A stretch of DNA of 64,000 bases from Ailanthus altissimus (lineage: Eukaryota; Streptophyta; Magnoliopsida; Sapindales; Simaroubaceae), in contig OX327710.1 of the NCBI GenBank assembly GCA_946807835.1, positions 17,720,501-17,784,500 of the forward strand. Direction: 5' to 3'. Positions 12,719-25,076 of the stretch are shown in pieces (the stretch's first letter is position 1; the number at the start of each line of letters is the position of its first letter). The notes below the pieces were generated by a model that was not told the origin of the DNA, did not search any database, and saw only the letters and a list, made by a program, of their open reading frames with translations. Position numbers and translations under genes: made by a program.

Positions 12719-13319
12719 AAATTTAAGGCCGCATGTGGCACAAGGTATTGATAAATTAATGTGGCATGCATGTCTGGCGATGGATATCTTCCGGTTAAAT
12801 TTGTCTAAGTTCCTTATTGTCTACTTAAACCTGATTATTATTGAGAAAATTATAAGCTTTAATCTTTCTTTGAACCAACTCAGCCGAACTACTTTCAATC
12901 TTGACTATAATCTTAAATAGAAATTCTCAGACGTTGGCATTTCTTTTACTTCTTTTCTTGTGGATTTACAGAGATTCAATTTCATGTACAAAAAATTAAA
13001 CTCAATTTTGTCTTTATTATTATTATTATTATTTTATCTTGATTTAGGGGAAGAGGTACTTGAACTTAGGAAACTTATGCCCAATTTCATCTTTTAGTAA
13101 TGTTTCGACCACAAATATTACAAAATGTCCATATCAGAAAAAGACTCAGTGTCTTGAATACCTAAACCGTTTAAGTTGAGAGGAGAGATAGAAAAAGCAA
13201 ATTGCCTAATTGAGTGATAACTGGGGAAACAATATATAGAAATACAAAATAGGGAAGAGAAGGAGACGTTTTCAAGCCGCTTTGGGTTAAATACTGTTTT
13301 TATAGTGTGAATCTTGAGT
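12719..13319. other. Intergenic, no gene seen
   Basis: Nothing recognisable apart from a short ATT microsatellite near 13016-13033. Confidence 0.4.
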
Positions 13320-13500
13320 TCTCATAAATATATTTTTTTAGAATAATATTATACATTTCGAATTGTATTTTAAATAATAATATGTGAAGTAATTATTGTA
13401 TAGTAAAATAATATAAATTTTAAAATTATTCATTACACTTAATAATTGTTTGACATACTATTACTAAATATAATTTAGAATACAAACTTAAATGTATAGC
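13320..13500. repeat. MITE-like palindromic element
   Basis: Same family as 7290-7475: gaagtaattattgtatag on the left pairs with taataattgtttgacata on the right, around an AT-rich centre. Immediately precedes the copy B duplication unit. Confidence 0.5.
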
Positions 13501-13504
13501 ATTA

Positions 13505-13905
13505 TTCATTTTTCTACAAGCTTACCACCAAAGAGAAGGCTTTGCTTCATTATTAAATATCAAAGATATGAAAGTGAAGTACTGAATGCCACTTCACCAG
13601 ATGGGTATAAAGGCGAAACCAATGTTAATAATACCATTAATATTATGGTATTCTTGGTTTTGCTTTCTTGCATTGATGCAGCCAGAGAGATGATGACCTT
13701 TTTTTTATCCTGAAGTCTTGATCAATCATTTTACATGCTCTAATAATCGCAATGCCTTCATCTTCAGAAGCGAATATTAAACAAGTGAAAATACCAAGAA
13801 GGTCGATTCTGAATTCTGAAACGCAAGTTCATATTAAAGAGGACGGAGACATTGTTGCAATAATAATTCGGGAGAAGTTACTTGGCGTATCAACTATGGA
13901 GTCCT
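13505..13905 (+). repeat. Upstream flank of the copy B duplication unit
   Basis: Similar to 190-598; see that entry for shared strings. It marks the left edge of the segment duplicated with the gene. The distance to the start codon is about 1.8 kb here against about 7.7 kb in copy A, and the difference is the Copia and associated insertions. Confidence 0.7.
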
Positions 13906-14039
13906 AGCTAGGTTTGTACCACCATGCTTAATACGTGATTGTCAATGTCTCTATAAAGAGTTGCCAAAAGGCAATTTTATTTCGGGTAGTGTCCCACACA
14001 TTTTAAATGTTATTCCATTTTTTTTTCTAAATCCCAAAA

Positions 14040-14570
14040 AAATAAATAGTGTATTTATTTGATAGTAAATGATGTAAGAATTTTTCTTATAAGTTACAAA
14101 AGTTTAACATCCAATAAATGCATATCACTTAAAATACAAGAATTTGGAATAACATCTTGAAACTGTATTATTATTCTTTGAATAAGAATATATTTTCTTA
14201 GAGGTTTCTCAATATGTTTCATTTTATATAAGTGATGTTGTTAAATATTTATTGGATGATTAATTTTTATAATTTTTAAAATCACTTGTTACATAATTTT
14301 ATTATTTAATAGTTAATTGACAAATAATTTGAAATAAAAAATATAGAGATACTATTTGAAAAGTATAGTATCATTCTTATTCTTGTGTTTTAAGTAATAT
14401 ACATTTCTCAATCTTGATCCCATTATTTCTCATTCTAAATAATGTGTAAAATAATCATTGAGCAATATAATAGTATTATAGGTAATTTTTGAGGTTACGA
14501 AAATTAACAATCCAATGAATATTTAACACATCACTTAAGAAAATATTAAAATCAAATTGAGAAGTGCAAA
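14040..14570. repeat. Cluster of three MITE-like palindromic elements
   Basis: Three short palindromes of the same AT-rich family lie at about 14040-14160, 14220-14375 and 14430-14570. Each has arms of the type aataatcattgag or taaatatttattggatg around a ttttaaaatta-like centre. They occupy the region about 0.75-1.3 kb upstream of the copy B start codon. No gene here. Confidence 0.5.
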
Positions 14571-15314
14571 CATTGCTCTTAACTTTTTATATAAGTATTC
14601 AACTGCAAAAAGTTGGCATAAAGTTCAAATTCTGATTTTGTTAAAATGGAATATTTGAGTGAAAATTTTCAATTCATTGTGTATTGAATAAAGCATATAA
14701 AAAAAGGCAGGCATATATAGATTGATATCAATTTATTATCTGTAAACTTAGTTAAGACATAAAATATAATCGACAGAGAGCTTCTATAGAAACTCAGAGA
14801 GATTTTTCCAAACTTAATAGTTATTACACATTTAAAAAAAATATTTCTTTAACTTTTATTCATTACATAAAATATTTATCAAATCATTCTCTAATTATGA
14901 AGTGAGCTAGCTTCAAATTTTAAAATTTGTGCTATGCTAAGATATTTTACCATTTGAATCAACTGAGAATCGTATGTAGGGAGTTTTCATTACTTTATTT
15001 TAATTTTTCAAGCAACATTTATGCTAGAGGCAACTCATCTCTTGTTTATAAATTAATGCTGTAGTAACTAGCTTGCAATTGGCAACCCTTTTTTCAGGAA
15101 AGCTGCTAACTCCTTCTCCCCTGGCTGCCAGTCAGTCATTTTCTTGTAACTAAACAAGTGAAAAAGAAAAAAAAAACACTGGTTTTATGAAAACACAAAA
15201 GAAAAAAGATTTGAAGCTGGAAAGAAGAAGTGGGTTCTGTTAAAGATTTGAGTATATATTAAGGGTGTTTGTGTTTGTATTTGAAAAAGTTTTTTTGATA
15301 TTAATTTGGAGAGA

Positions 15315-18300
15315 ATGTCTAGCTTTGGATTAGAACGGTGTTGGTGGAGATTGCTAGCAGCAATTCTCATTGGTTTACTAGTTGCAGCTTCAATGTTTGT
15401 TTCAGCAGAACCAAATTCGAAAGAAGAAGCCACAATTGAAAATCAAAATGATGAGTTTGAGCTTCATACCCCAATGAAAGTATCTACTCCTAACAGTCGA
15501 TCAGGCTACAAACATGTTTGGCCAGTAAGTTCATTACTTCTTTCTTTCCTCTTCTGTGTCTGTTCAATCTTCTGATGTAGATACAATTCTTGAACTACAA
15601 TTTAATTTATATTTTACATGTTGTGAAAATCGATTGACAGGACATGAAATTTGGGTGGAGAGTTGTGGTTGGCACCATTATTGGGTTCTTTGGAGCAGCA
15701 TGTGGGAGTGTTGGAGGTATAGGTGGGGGTGGCATATATGTTCCTATGCTTGATCTGATTATTGGATTTGATCCTAAATCATCAGCAGCACTATCAAAAT
15801 GTATGAGAATACCATCCCTTTTATTATGAATTTAACATTGTTGTTTCAAAACATTTTTATTTTATTATCAATATTTCATACTTAAGGTTAGTCCTATGAC
15901 TTAAGTTTATTTAAGGAAAAATATTACTTTAGTCTTTTGTTTATGGTTTAATATTCAATTTTATCTCTATTATTTAAAAAATTATCATGTTAGTCCCTAA
16001 TGTCAAAAGGTTAATGGTTTTAGCTTACTTTGGAGAGAAATAATATAAAAGAAAATGAATGATTAATGATTTTAAAACAAAATTATTGTTTCTTGTTAAA
16101 TTATGTCAACTTTTGTTTATAAGAACAAAATGATAAAAGGACTAAAAAAGTAAAAATTTAATGAATTTTTTTGATCAAAAGATTAACGTGGCAATTTTTG
16201 AAACAGTAAGAATTGAATTGGATATTGAATAATAAACTAGAGATTAAACTATCAATTATGGCACGACTCAAAAATTTTGGCTCTTAAAGAATTTATAATA
16301 AAATATATATTTTTTAATTATCTGTATTTGTTTTAATCAAACTCTGCTAGAATTCAACTTAAATCAGGTTTGTTGTAACGCGGTTAAAAAGATTTGATAT
16401 AAGAAGGCCGCAAAAACCAGAAAGGAAAACCTTAAGCCCAAATGGGCCGAAAAAGATATTTTTATTAGATACATTTTTCAATCGGGGTCTATTGGATCCC
16501 ATATAGAATATAGATCAAGGTTATTATTGCATGCCCGAATCGAAAATATTACATTTAGAATCACAACCAAAGTTTGGAATGATCAAATGGTATTTCATTC
16601 TCTCAGACTTAGTTACATGGAAATTAGAATTGCGGATGTCAATTTTTAGATTTGGATCTAGGTTTAGATGAATTCGGATTTAGATTTGAGTCTTTTTGTA
16701 TTGTATAAGAACTCAAGTTGTACTCATGCTCTTTTGGGTATGGGTCGGGTCTAAGTTAAAGTTTAGGTCGAATTTGAGTAACTTGACCTAAATTTTAACT
16801 CTTTTTAATTTGTTTGAAAAAATTTAGGTAAATTTGTACATTTGAGTATTTATTTTATAGATTAATTATTAGATTGTAGAATTTATATTGTAAATCTAAT
16901 ATATTTTAAATTTTATTAATTTTTGTCCTCTTATAATTATTAAAATTTTAAATTTATTTTCTTACCTTGTTTCAACTTTCAATTTTCATTCGTTTTAAAA
17001 AAAAATTTCATTTTCATTAACTCATCTTTCTTTTGTAATAATTTTCATATTAATTTCGAACATGATAATGTACTAAATACAAACTTATTGATTTAATTGT
17101 AAATTTATAATACTAATAATTCAATAATTGAAATTCTTTTATGTATTTGTAAAAATAATAATAATGTTTTGTTGCCACAAAATACATTTACTTTATAGTT
17201 AGTAAATTAATGCATACTATAGTTTATAAGTAATAAAAAATTCAAATAATTAATTAGTGTTTACTTTGTTAATTGTTACTGCTTTCAAAATAATCAAAAT
17301 AAAATCACATTGCTAAAATAACTCATTTCAACTGCAATCGACAAAATATATAATTCATATCATTTGAAGTTCCAAAGTTTTATAATCCATAATCTACAAA
17401 TTAGGAATTCTCCAATATTTTTTTAAAAATTAGTTATTTAGGTTTAGAAATTAGGAGTTTAGGATTTTTTTTTTTAAAAGAATTGAAAAACTCAAGTTTT
17501 CGAGCCCAGTTTTTTGGATCTTACAAAACCCGAATCCAAAAATCACATAAAAAAGAGAATCTGAGTCCAAAAAAAAAATTCAAATTTCTTGAATTTTTTC
17601 AAATCTGAATTTTTTGCCATCCCTAAATGCAAATACCCATAAAATATAATATTACATCTCATGTATTATCTAACTACAATAATATCCCTTTTAACACAAT
17701 TAACTCAACAACTCTCAAAAAACTAAAACTGTCATAGCCTCTCCTAAACCCTTGACCTAGGCTAGAGTGTGCACAAGCTTTGCTAGGCTCTATTTTCTGA
17801 TCCAATGAATCATGACATGAATTCTTCTTGTGGCGCAGGTATGGTCACAGGTGCAGCAGCTTCAACAGTTTTGTGCAATCTAAGGGAAAGGCATCCTACA
17901 CTTGATATGCCTGTTATCGACTATGACCTTGCACTTCTATTTCAACCTATGTTGGTTCTTGGTATCAGCTTCGGAGTTGCTCTCAATGTCATTCTTCCCG
18001 ATTGGATTATCACAATTTTGCTAATTGTTCTCTTCACAGGTACCTTTTCTTTGAATTGCTATTTTCTCTTTGGACAAATGTTTTGATATGACATTGATGG
18101 ATTGCAGTCATGTCAACTAAGTCATTTTTGAGAGGAGTTGACACTTGGAAAAAGGAAAGCATTACAAAAAGGGTGAAATTCTCTGCTCGTTGTTTATGAT
18201 CAAATAATTTGTAATTACTATTTTCTTCCTTGCTTATCTCCATGTGTTGATCTCTATTGAATTGCTTCTCCAGGAGGCTGCTAAACGCTTGGAATTAAAT

Positions 18301-19779
18301 GGTGAATTGATTTCCATTTCTTTTTCTTTATTGCATTTTCCCCTTTTTGCAAATTTTTATCATCATCCGAACAAATTTATTATTAATCAGGAAATGGAAA
18401 TCAAGCTCAGGAATTCAAATGTGAACCAGAGTCTCTAAGTAATACAACTCCAAAAGAAACCAAGGACCCTAAAAAATCGGAGGTAAGAAATAAGAACACT
18501 TGCACAGGCTGCAACTTATAAACTAATTTAATGATCACTGACATCAGTAGCTGTATCAGGTCTCAGTTCTGGAGAATATTTACTGGAAAGAACTTGGCTT
18601 TCTTGTTGCTGTCTGGGTTATAATTCTTGCAATGCAGATAGCTAAGGTAATTGTATGCTTTTATGCTTCAGAAGTTTACTTGATAACTTTCCTTTTCTGC
18701 ATTCAATTATGCTGAACTGATGTAAATTTTGGGTACAGAATTACACCGCCACCTGCTCAATGCTATATTGGCTATTAAACGTTTTACAGGTACCCCAGCC
18801 AGAAAATGAAAATGTCAAACAACTTGTGCAATATTTCTGGCCTATTTCGATTCTATGAATGTTCAAACATCATGAAGGTTATTGATTACTCCTCTGTTTT
18901 GCCTTTCAGATCCCAGTGGCCGGCGGAGTAAGTGGATACGAGGCAGTTGCCCTGTACAAAGGGCAGCGAAGGATAGCATCGAAGGGAGAAATGGCCACAA
19001 ATTGGAGAGTACATCAGCTGTTTCTTTATTGTGTTTGTGGAATAATGGCTGGTGTTATTGGTGGATTGCTTGGTCTTGGTGGGGGATTCATTTTAGGTCC
19101 TCTTTTCTTAGAGCTCGGAATCCCCCCTCAGGTTATGATTTTTAAGATTCTGGAAGCAGACCCTCCACTAGTTTAAGAAATACTTTTAAGAAAGCGCTTT
19201 GAACCCGTAAACACTTATGGTCTGACTTGTTAAGACCTTCCATGCAGGTTTCAGGTGCCACAGCCACCTTTGCAATGACATTTTCTGCTTCTCTGTCTGT
19301 TGTAGAATATTACCTTCTGAAACGTTTTCCAGTCCTTTATGGTAACTTAGCTAATCGACTAAACTTTCTTTAAAGTGATCCATTGCTTTTTCTTGCCAAG
19401 ATTCGAATTTCGTCTACGTATTAACAATATTTTGATTGAACGCACAGCTCTATATTTGTTTGCTGTGGCCACCATTGCTGCCTTTGTAGGGCAACATGTG
19501 ATGAGAAAGTTGATAAATATATTAGGCAGAGTATCTTTAATCATCTTCACTCTGTCTTTCACAATCTTTGTGAGTGCATTATCACTAGGTATGTTGTCGA
19601 TATTTCATTCACTTAATGCAATTGTTTGGCCGCGGATAGAATTTCTATCAAGAACATTTAAACTGATCAAGGCTTCTGTTTGTGTACAAAAAGGAGGCGT
19701 TGGCTTAGTGAAAATGATTGGAAGGATTGAACGGAAGGAGTTCATGGGATTTGATGATATTTGTTCTTACTCAGCTTAG
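15315..19779 (+). CDS. TauE/SafE family membrane protein, tandem copy B (478 aa)
   Basis: Paralogue of copy A with the same exon plan. Exons: 15315-15524, 15641-15800, 17839-18039, 18108-18172, 18274-18301, 18391-18482, 18560-18646, 18739-18789, 18910-19131, 19248-19341, 19448-19588, 19694-19779; 479 codons with stop. The signal-like start [20 protein letters not shown] is followed by the half-repeat motifs [15 protein letters not shown] and [16 protein letters not shown]. Predicted anion transporter; substrate not shown. Intron 2 has grown to 2.0 kb (264 bp in copy A) through insertions. Intron 11 is only 105 bp, has no in-frame stop and ends in a weak acceptor (acaaaaag before gaggcg), so a retained-intron protein with 35 extra residues is possible. 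The start codon corresponds to that of copy A. Confidence 0.93.
15915..16260. repeat. MITE-like inverted repeat in intron 2 of copy B
   Basis: The left arm around 15940-16010 (ggtttaatattcaatttt, later tcatgttagtccctaatg) pairs imperfectly with the right arm around 16185-16255 (gattaacgtggcaattttt, later ggatattgaataataaac). Absent from copy A intron 2, so inserted after the A/B split. Confidence 0.45.
16633..17625. mobile_element. Candidate non-autonomous hAT-like insertion in intron 2 of copy B
   Basis: The ends are loosely inverted: gcggatgtcaatttttagatttgg at the left against caaatctgaattttttgccatccct at the right. Both ends carry strings of gattcggatttag-like or cccgaatccaaaa-like words typical of hAT-type non-autonomous elements. 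No transposase. Boundaries and class are tentative. Confidence 0.35.
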
Positions 19780-21499
19780 TGCATCTTTTCTAATGGCGAC
19801 AATTGACAAAAAGCATAGCTTTTCCTCTGGGTGGTAATGGAGGACTGATATATGGGAATTGAAAGACTCAAATCATGGGGGTGAATTCTTGGATTCATCT
19901 CTGTTATGATGTGACAAGTTAATAAATTCTCGGTGAAATAGGGGACTTTTATTTGTATTTATCTATTTATTCATTATCTAGTGAAAAAGAAAAAAAAAAA
20001 CGTATTAGTAGATTAATGAAAGACTCGTCTTTTTTAATTGTTTTCTTTTAAGATTTGTGTTATATATATATATATCTCTTAAATATTTAGATAAAGATGA
20101 AAAATCTCATTCATTAAATATCAACTCTTATTTTCTATTTTTATTTAAATTTAGGTGATTGCAAGTATAATTCACGTTCACGATCATCTGAGCAATGAGG
20201 GAAGGCTTATTATCATATTATATGAGTACAAAGAAAGATTTTTTTGTCTATAAAGTTATTAAAATAAAAAGAATATATTTATTTGAATCTGATAAGAGAT
20301 TTTTTTTGCTTTCAAATCTTATTTCTATTTTAGTGGGATTCTCTTAACAAAATAATAATAATAATAATAAAAACAAAATTTTAATTATATGTCTTTTAAT
20401 CTAACTGTATATAAAATTATTGGTTGATAATGTTAAATGTTATTTTTTGACTCTAAATTTTAAATTAATTGAAACAAGAGTAATATTTTACTTTCTAAAT
20501 AGTATTTCAAAATTTTTCATTCGAACAAATGATGTGTTAAACAATCATTGAACGGTGAAATGATGTAATTTTTAAAATAATCTATTACACTATTTTATCA
20601 CCTAATGATTATTTAAGATATCATTTGAGATAAAAAAAATTTAGAATACCAATCGTAAAATAAACTATTAAAAATTTGTATTAAGATTTCAAGTCAAAAT
20701 TTTAAATTAAAAATCTCTTGTATTGTGCAAACATTGACCGGATAAACAGACTTTTATGCACTGGTCAATTATGAAAGATAAAATTGGAAAGTTAATTTGT
20801 TCATAATAGATTTACAGCAAAAGGAATCAAATCGATCAAATTTTGATATTTTATGAATTTTAATATTAAATATTGTAATACTCAAGTTTCAAAATTTTTG
20901 AGATTATAAATAAATGAGTCAAGATAAATGAGGTAAAAGTCATAATTCTACATCGATTGGTTAGATAAAATTTGAGCTATATATATAAAGTCCATTCTTA
21001 AATACTATAAGGCATTTTGGAAGAATCAAGAACAAAATTGTGAGGGCGCAAGCTTAAAATGGATAATATCATGTTGTGTGGGAGCAAGTCGTTACAACAA
21101 GTATTAGAATTAATTTATGTAAATTCTTGTGTAATTGATCATTTTTTCTTTATTTTATTTTGTGTGATCTTTTGTAATTTTTAAGTATTTATTGGGGGAA
21201 GATTTCTACAAAAATCTCAACACTTTTTTTTCTTCAGTAACCACTCTAAAACTCACTTCTCTTATATTTTCTCATCCACATATTGTTTTTTTAAAACTAA
21301 ATAGAAAGCTTACCTCCTGTAATCACAGTTTTTTCAAATTATAAAATTCAATTTTAATTTCTTATCTAATACTATCTCAGCTAATTATCTTTCAAATTTA
21401 AAAATAAAGATGATTGTTTATAAATGTGAAATTTCAAAATATTTTAAATTTCAGAAAAACATGGGTTTTACTATAAGGAAAAGGCAAACACTAGAGCCT
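19780..21499. other. 3' flank of copy B and intergenic sequence
   Basis: Bases 19780-20060 match the 3' flank of copy A. Further on there is a TA run (20062-20074), an AAT microsatellite (about 20350-20372) and a MITE-like palindrome of the family described at 7290 (about 20500-20660: aacaatcattgaacggtg against cacctaatgattatttaag). No gene seen. Confidence 0.5.
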
Positions 21500-22209
21500 G
21501 TACCAATGTTGATTCTTGGAATCAGCATTGGAGTTGCATTTAAATGTGATGTTTGCTGGCTGGATGGTCACAATCTTGTTGTTAGTGGTTTTATGGTTCT
21601 GGCTATAGGTAAATTTGCACTTTAGTTCTGTTCTGTTGGACATACTAACATTTTGATAGCATATGGTGATATGCAATTTAGAGGTGATAGATAAGTTGTG
21701 TCGTGTTGGTATAGCTCACCAAATTTTGACCTAGACATGATAGTTTGGGTTGCAGTCTAACATGGTCCTTTGCTATATGTGTGCTATGAGCCGTTGCTTT
21801 TTAAATTTTTTTCTAAAACATCAAAAAATTAAAATAATAAAGCTCTCTGCAACCTTTGCTTGCTTTTAGTTTTTACATTTAAAAAAAAAAAGATCATTGA
21901 TCAATGATCATAAAATTTTGTGATCGTGGGTGTTTATAAAATGGCAACCATGGTCCCCCCAAATCCCTAAATTTATCTCAACTGTCTCAACTTAATTCAA
22001 ATATCTCTCAAATTATTTCAACTCTCTTTAAAAATTATAATCTCACAAATTATTTCTTAATTTTTTTAATTTTCATTCATCTAATTACAAATTCTCAACA
22101 CCTATATTTATTATTCATACAATGACAAGTTTTAATACTTCAATTAAATTTTAAAAAATTTTAATATCGTCATAAATTTTTAGTAGTCAATCTGCTTCCA
22201 TAATTGAAA

Positions 22210-23210
22210 ATGTTGGAAGTATTAGAAAATAAAAAAGAGGTCGAAGAAAAAATTGAAGAAAAATCTATCTATAAATTTTGTAATAAAGCTTTAGAATGCA
22301 AAAGTGAAGGTGGCACTGTACATTTGAATTGACATGCCAAAATATATTTGTAAAAATATGGTCCAAAAGAGCTAACTCACACTAAACTTTTCCAAAGTGC
22401 ACTTGGAGAAAATCTGTTTAGATTTCACTATAATTAGCAGCGCATACATACTGGATTAATTAAATACGTTGCAGCTAGTGAATAATTTATCTCATTCACC
22501 GAAGATAAAAGGTACGAGAAATTTATAAAAAGATAGTTCAACTCAACTTCTCTCATGTTCTAAGAAATACTGTGAAAAATGATATTTTCATTGCATATCA
22601 TCAAACTAAATAAAAATTAATTAATAAAATATCACAATTTAAAAAAATATTTGTTATTATTTCTGATTGTTGGACTGGTGCTAATGATTTGGAATATATT
22701 TGTTTTACAATGCATTATATTGATAATAAATAATTTTTGCAAAAAAGAATTATTTTTTCATGAATTGGAACATCCACACATCACTAATATTATTTTTAAT
22801 TCTTTAATGAATATTTTTAGAGAATTTAAATTGTTGAAAAGCTTATTAATATTACTTTTGATAATGTAAGTGCAAATACCGCTGCTATAGATTTGTTTTC
22901 AATTCAATTAACACTTATGCATGGTTCAAGGTTTTTTTTCATTTGAGGTATTTTTTTTATATTCTTGATTTAATTTTTCAAGGTGGTTTGAATATAATTA
23001 ATTCTTAGATTAAAAAATTAAAGAAGCAATAAAATATATTGCTTCATTGTCTTCTAGATGACAAGAATTTAAAGCTGCGTTGAATAATTAAGGAATAAAT
23101 AGTAGAAGATTCAAACTTGATGTGAAAACTCATTAGAATGCTACATATATGATGGTAAAATTTTGTTTGAGTTTTAGTAATTATTTAATATATTATTATA
23201 ATGACAAGCT
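22210..23210 (+). pseudogene. hAT transposase fragment (BED zinc finger and catalytic-domain pieces)
   Basis: Reading across frameshifts gives a BED-finger-like CKFCNKALECKSEGGTVHLN followed by a stop and HAK. Then comes ISDCWTGANDLEYICF near 22665, corresponding to the family's SDxWT segment. Near 22850-22960 is ITFDNVSANTAAIDLF, corresponding to the conserved T-x-D-N-A-S-A-N block, and near 23055-23155 QEFKAALNN and KTHWNATYMMV-like text. These are plant hAT (zinc-finger BED / RICESLEEPER type) transposase features. Multiple stops make it a dead copy. Confidence 0.75.
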
Positions 23211-23229
23211 AAAAGAATCTATACTAACT

Positions 23230-24511
23230 AATGATGATTAGAAAATTGCATTTTACTATTGATGTTCCTGGTTTTAGGAACTTTGAAAATTTACTTTTGT
23301 GCCCTTAGATCTTTGAAAGAATTTCGGGAATGGCCTATCTTCTAACTTTGATTGGTTTTGGAAGCGTTTTTGGGGCAAGGTTGTCCTCTTACAAGAAAAA
23401 AATATTTTGACGCTTAAGTCAGTAACAGTAAGAAAAATCGAGTGTGGTGTGTGAGAGTGTTTATCAAGTAAGCAAGAGGCTACTATTTTTTTTTTTGTGT
23501 ATGGGTGCTCTCGGAGATTTATTCAAGGATCTCAAGAGTAGTTCTTGGGTTCTTTGTTATGCTTTTCGCTGATCTAATATTGTAAATTTGGTGTGCTTAT
23601 ATAGTGTGTGTAATTCAATCCGTTTAAGGATTGTAGTAGTACTATTTCTATACAATAGCTTGTTTAATGAATCACGTTCTCTTTTAGAGAAGTTTAATAA
23701 GGATTCTTTTAATGTATAAGATTAATCAATCATGAGATAAAGGATAATCAATAAAAAAAAACAATCATCAAGATATTAGAACTCAAACCTTACTCAAGTT
23801 CCTCGTGTGTTTTTTTTTCTGGAAAACATAAAGGAAGCTTAAGTTCGAACAGGTCTTCTTTCTTTCACTTAGATTCACATTCTTCTTCTTTGAAGGATAT
23901 TTTGGTAATTGCGACTTTCGTGGGCTCTTATCTTGGTCTGACAATTTGTTAACACTTTGTTAGTTCCAACCTTTTGGTTCAGGTTTTTTTTTCCCTTTAA
24001 GCGACTCTTTTTTTAATTAGGCTTTGACTCCATGTTGGGCTTTCTTAGTTATGAGCCCAACAGCTATATAAATTTTTTGGAAGTATTTAATGATGTCACA
24101 TTAGTATCTTCATACGTGTATCGACCTTTATCTTTTATTATTTTGACTCATATATATATATATATATATTATTAGTTATATTCTATTTAAATATAGAGAG
24201 ACAATCCTATGTATTCTAATATTTGCATTATTATGGAGATTAAATTCCAATATTATTAGAGAAAAATTCCTATATTATTTATTTGTGCAGTTTTAATAGA
24301 TCCTAGAATCAGTTGGTCCAATGTAAAAATTTTAATTGCTAGGATCTCAGAAAATTAATATATTTTAGACCAAATTTACGATTTTATCACACAATTATTT
24401 ATTTTTTATGAAAATAAATTTGGATAAATTATAACTGTAGAAGAAACAAATAAGTAGGCTATTTATAATGAGACTGCTTCGACTATTTATTAAAGCGGAA
24501 GCAATCAAACA
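23230..24511. other. Repeat-like sequence between the hAT debris and a Copia LTR
   Basis: No gene. It contains a TA microsatellite (24151-24169) and AT-rich sequence of unknown origin, probably more transposon material. Confidence 0.35.
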
Positions 24512-25076
24512 AGCAAAATAACCTAAGTAATATTATGCAGAAACAAACAATCAAGAATTTAGATAGAGAAAGGTAGAAAAATAACATACAAAATTTACGT
24601 GGTTCGACAACTTGTCTATGTCCACGGCGGATCAAGATCACACTTTTTAATTATTGAATCTCAAAACACTCATAAAGTATGCATTCTTACAAGAAAGACT
24701 CACAAAGAAAACATTATCTCTTGCAAACAAGGAGTTTCTCTCACTAAGAATCACAAAGATCACAAAGATATCATTAAGATCTCAATAAGATATATTTAGA
24801 AGCCAATAGAGAGCCTTTATAAAGGTTTTATGATGACCTGGGTTTATCATAAACATGTGAGAGTCATTTTAGGGAGTCCTGAAATAAGGGGGAGACAAAC
24901 AAAATTGGAAAACTCTTTTTCCCATGCTGAGCACCGCGACGCTGGCACACCTCATCTGGACATTGCCACTTGCATTTTTTGCCTCCTTTCACTTTCATCT
25001 TCGATCCTCGTGCATCCAACACACTTAACTTTCTCTCCAAATTATATCCCGGTGATTTTTAATCAACTTCCTCACA
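24512..25076 (-). repeat. Copia LTR, minus orientation
   Basis: Read on the minus strand it starts TGTGAGGAAGTTGATT and resembles the LTRs at 1137 and 5591, including the block around gtggatccatgg-like text before gtcgaaccacgtaaat. It contains a TATA-like ctttataaagg and ends near ggttattttgct. No internal coding region was found beside it, so it is a solo LTR or a fragment. Confidence 0.65.

Noticed and set aside
15306..15314. Three-codon N-terminal extension of copy B
   Set aside because: It would start at TTG. The ATG at 15315 aligns with the copy A start.
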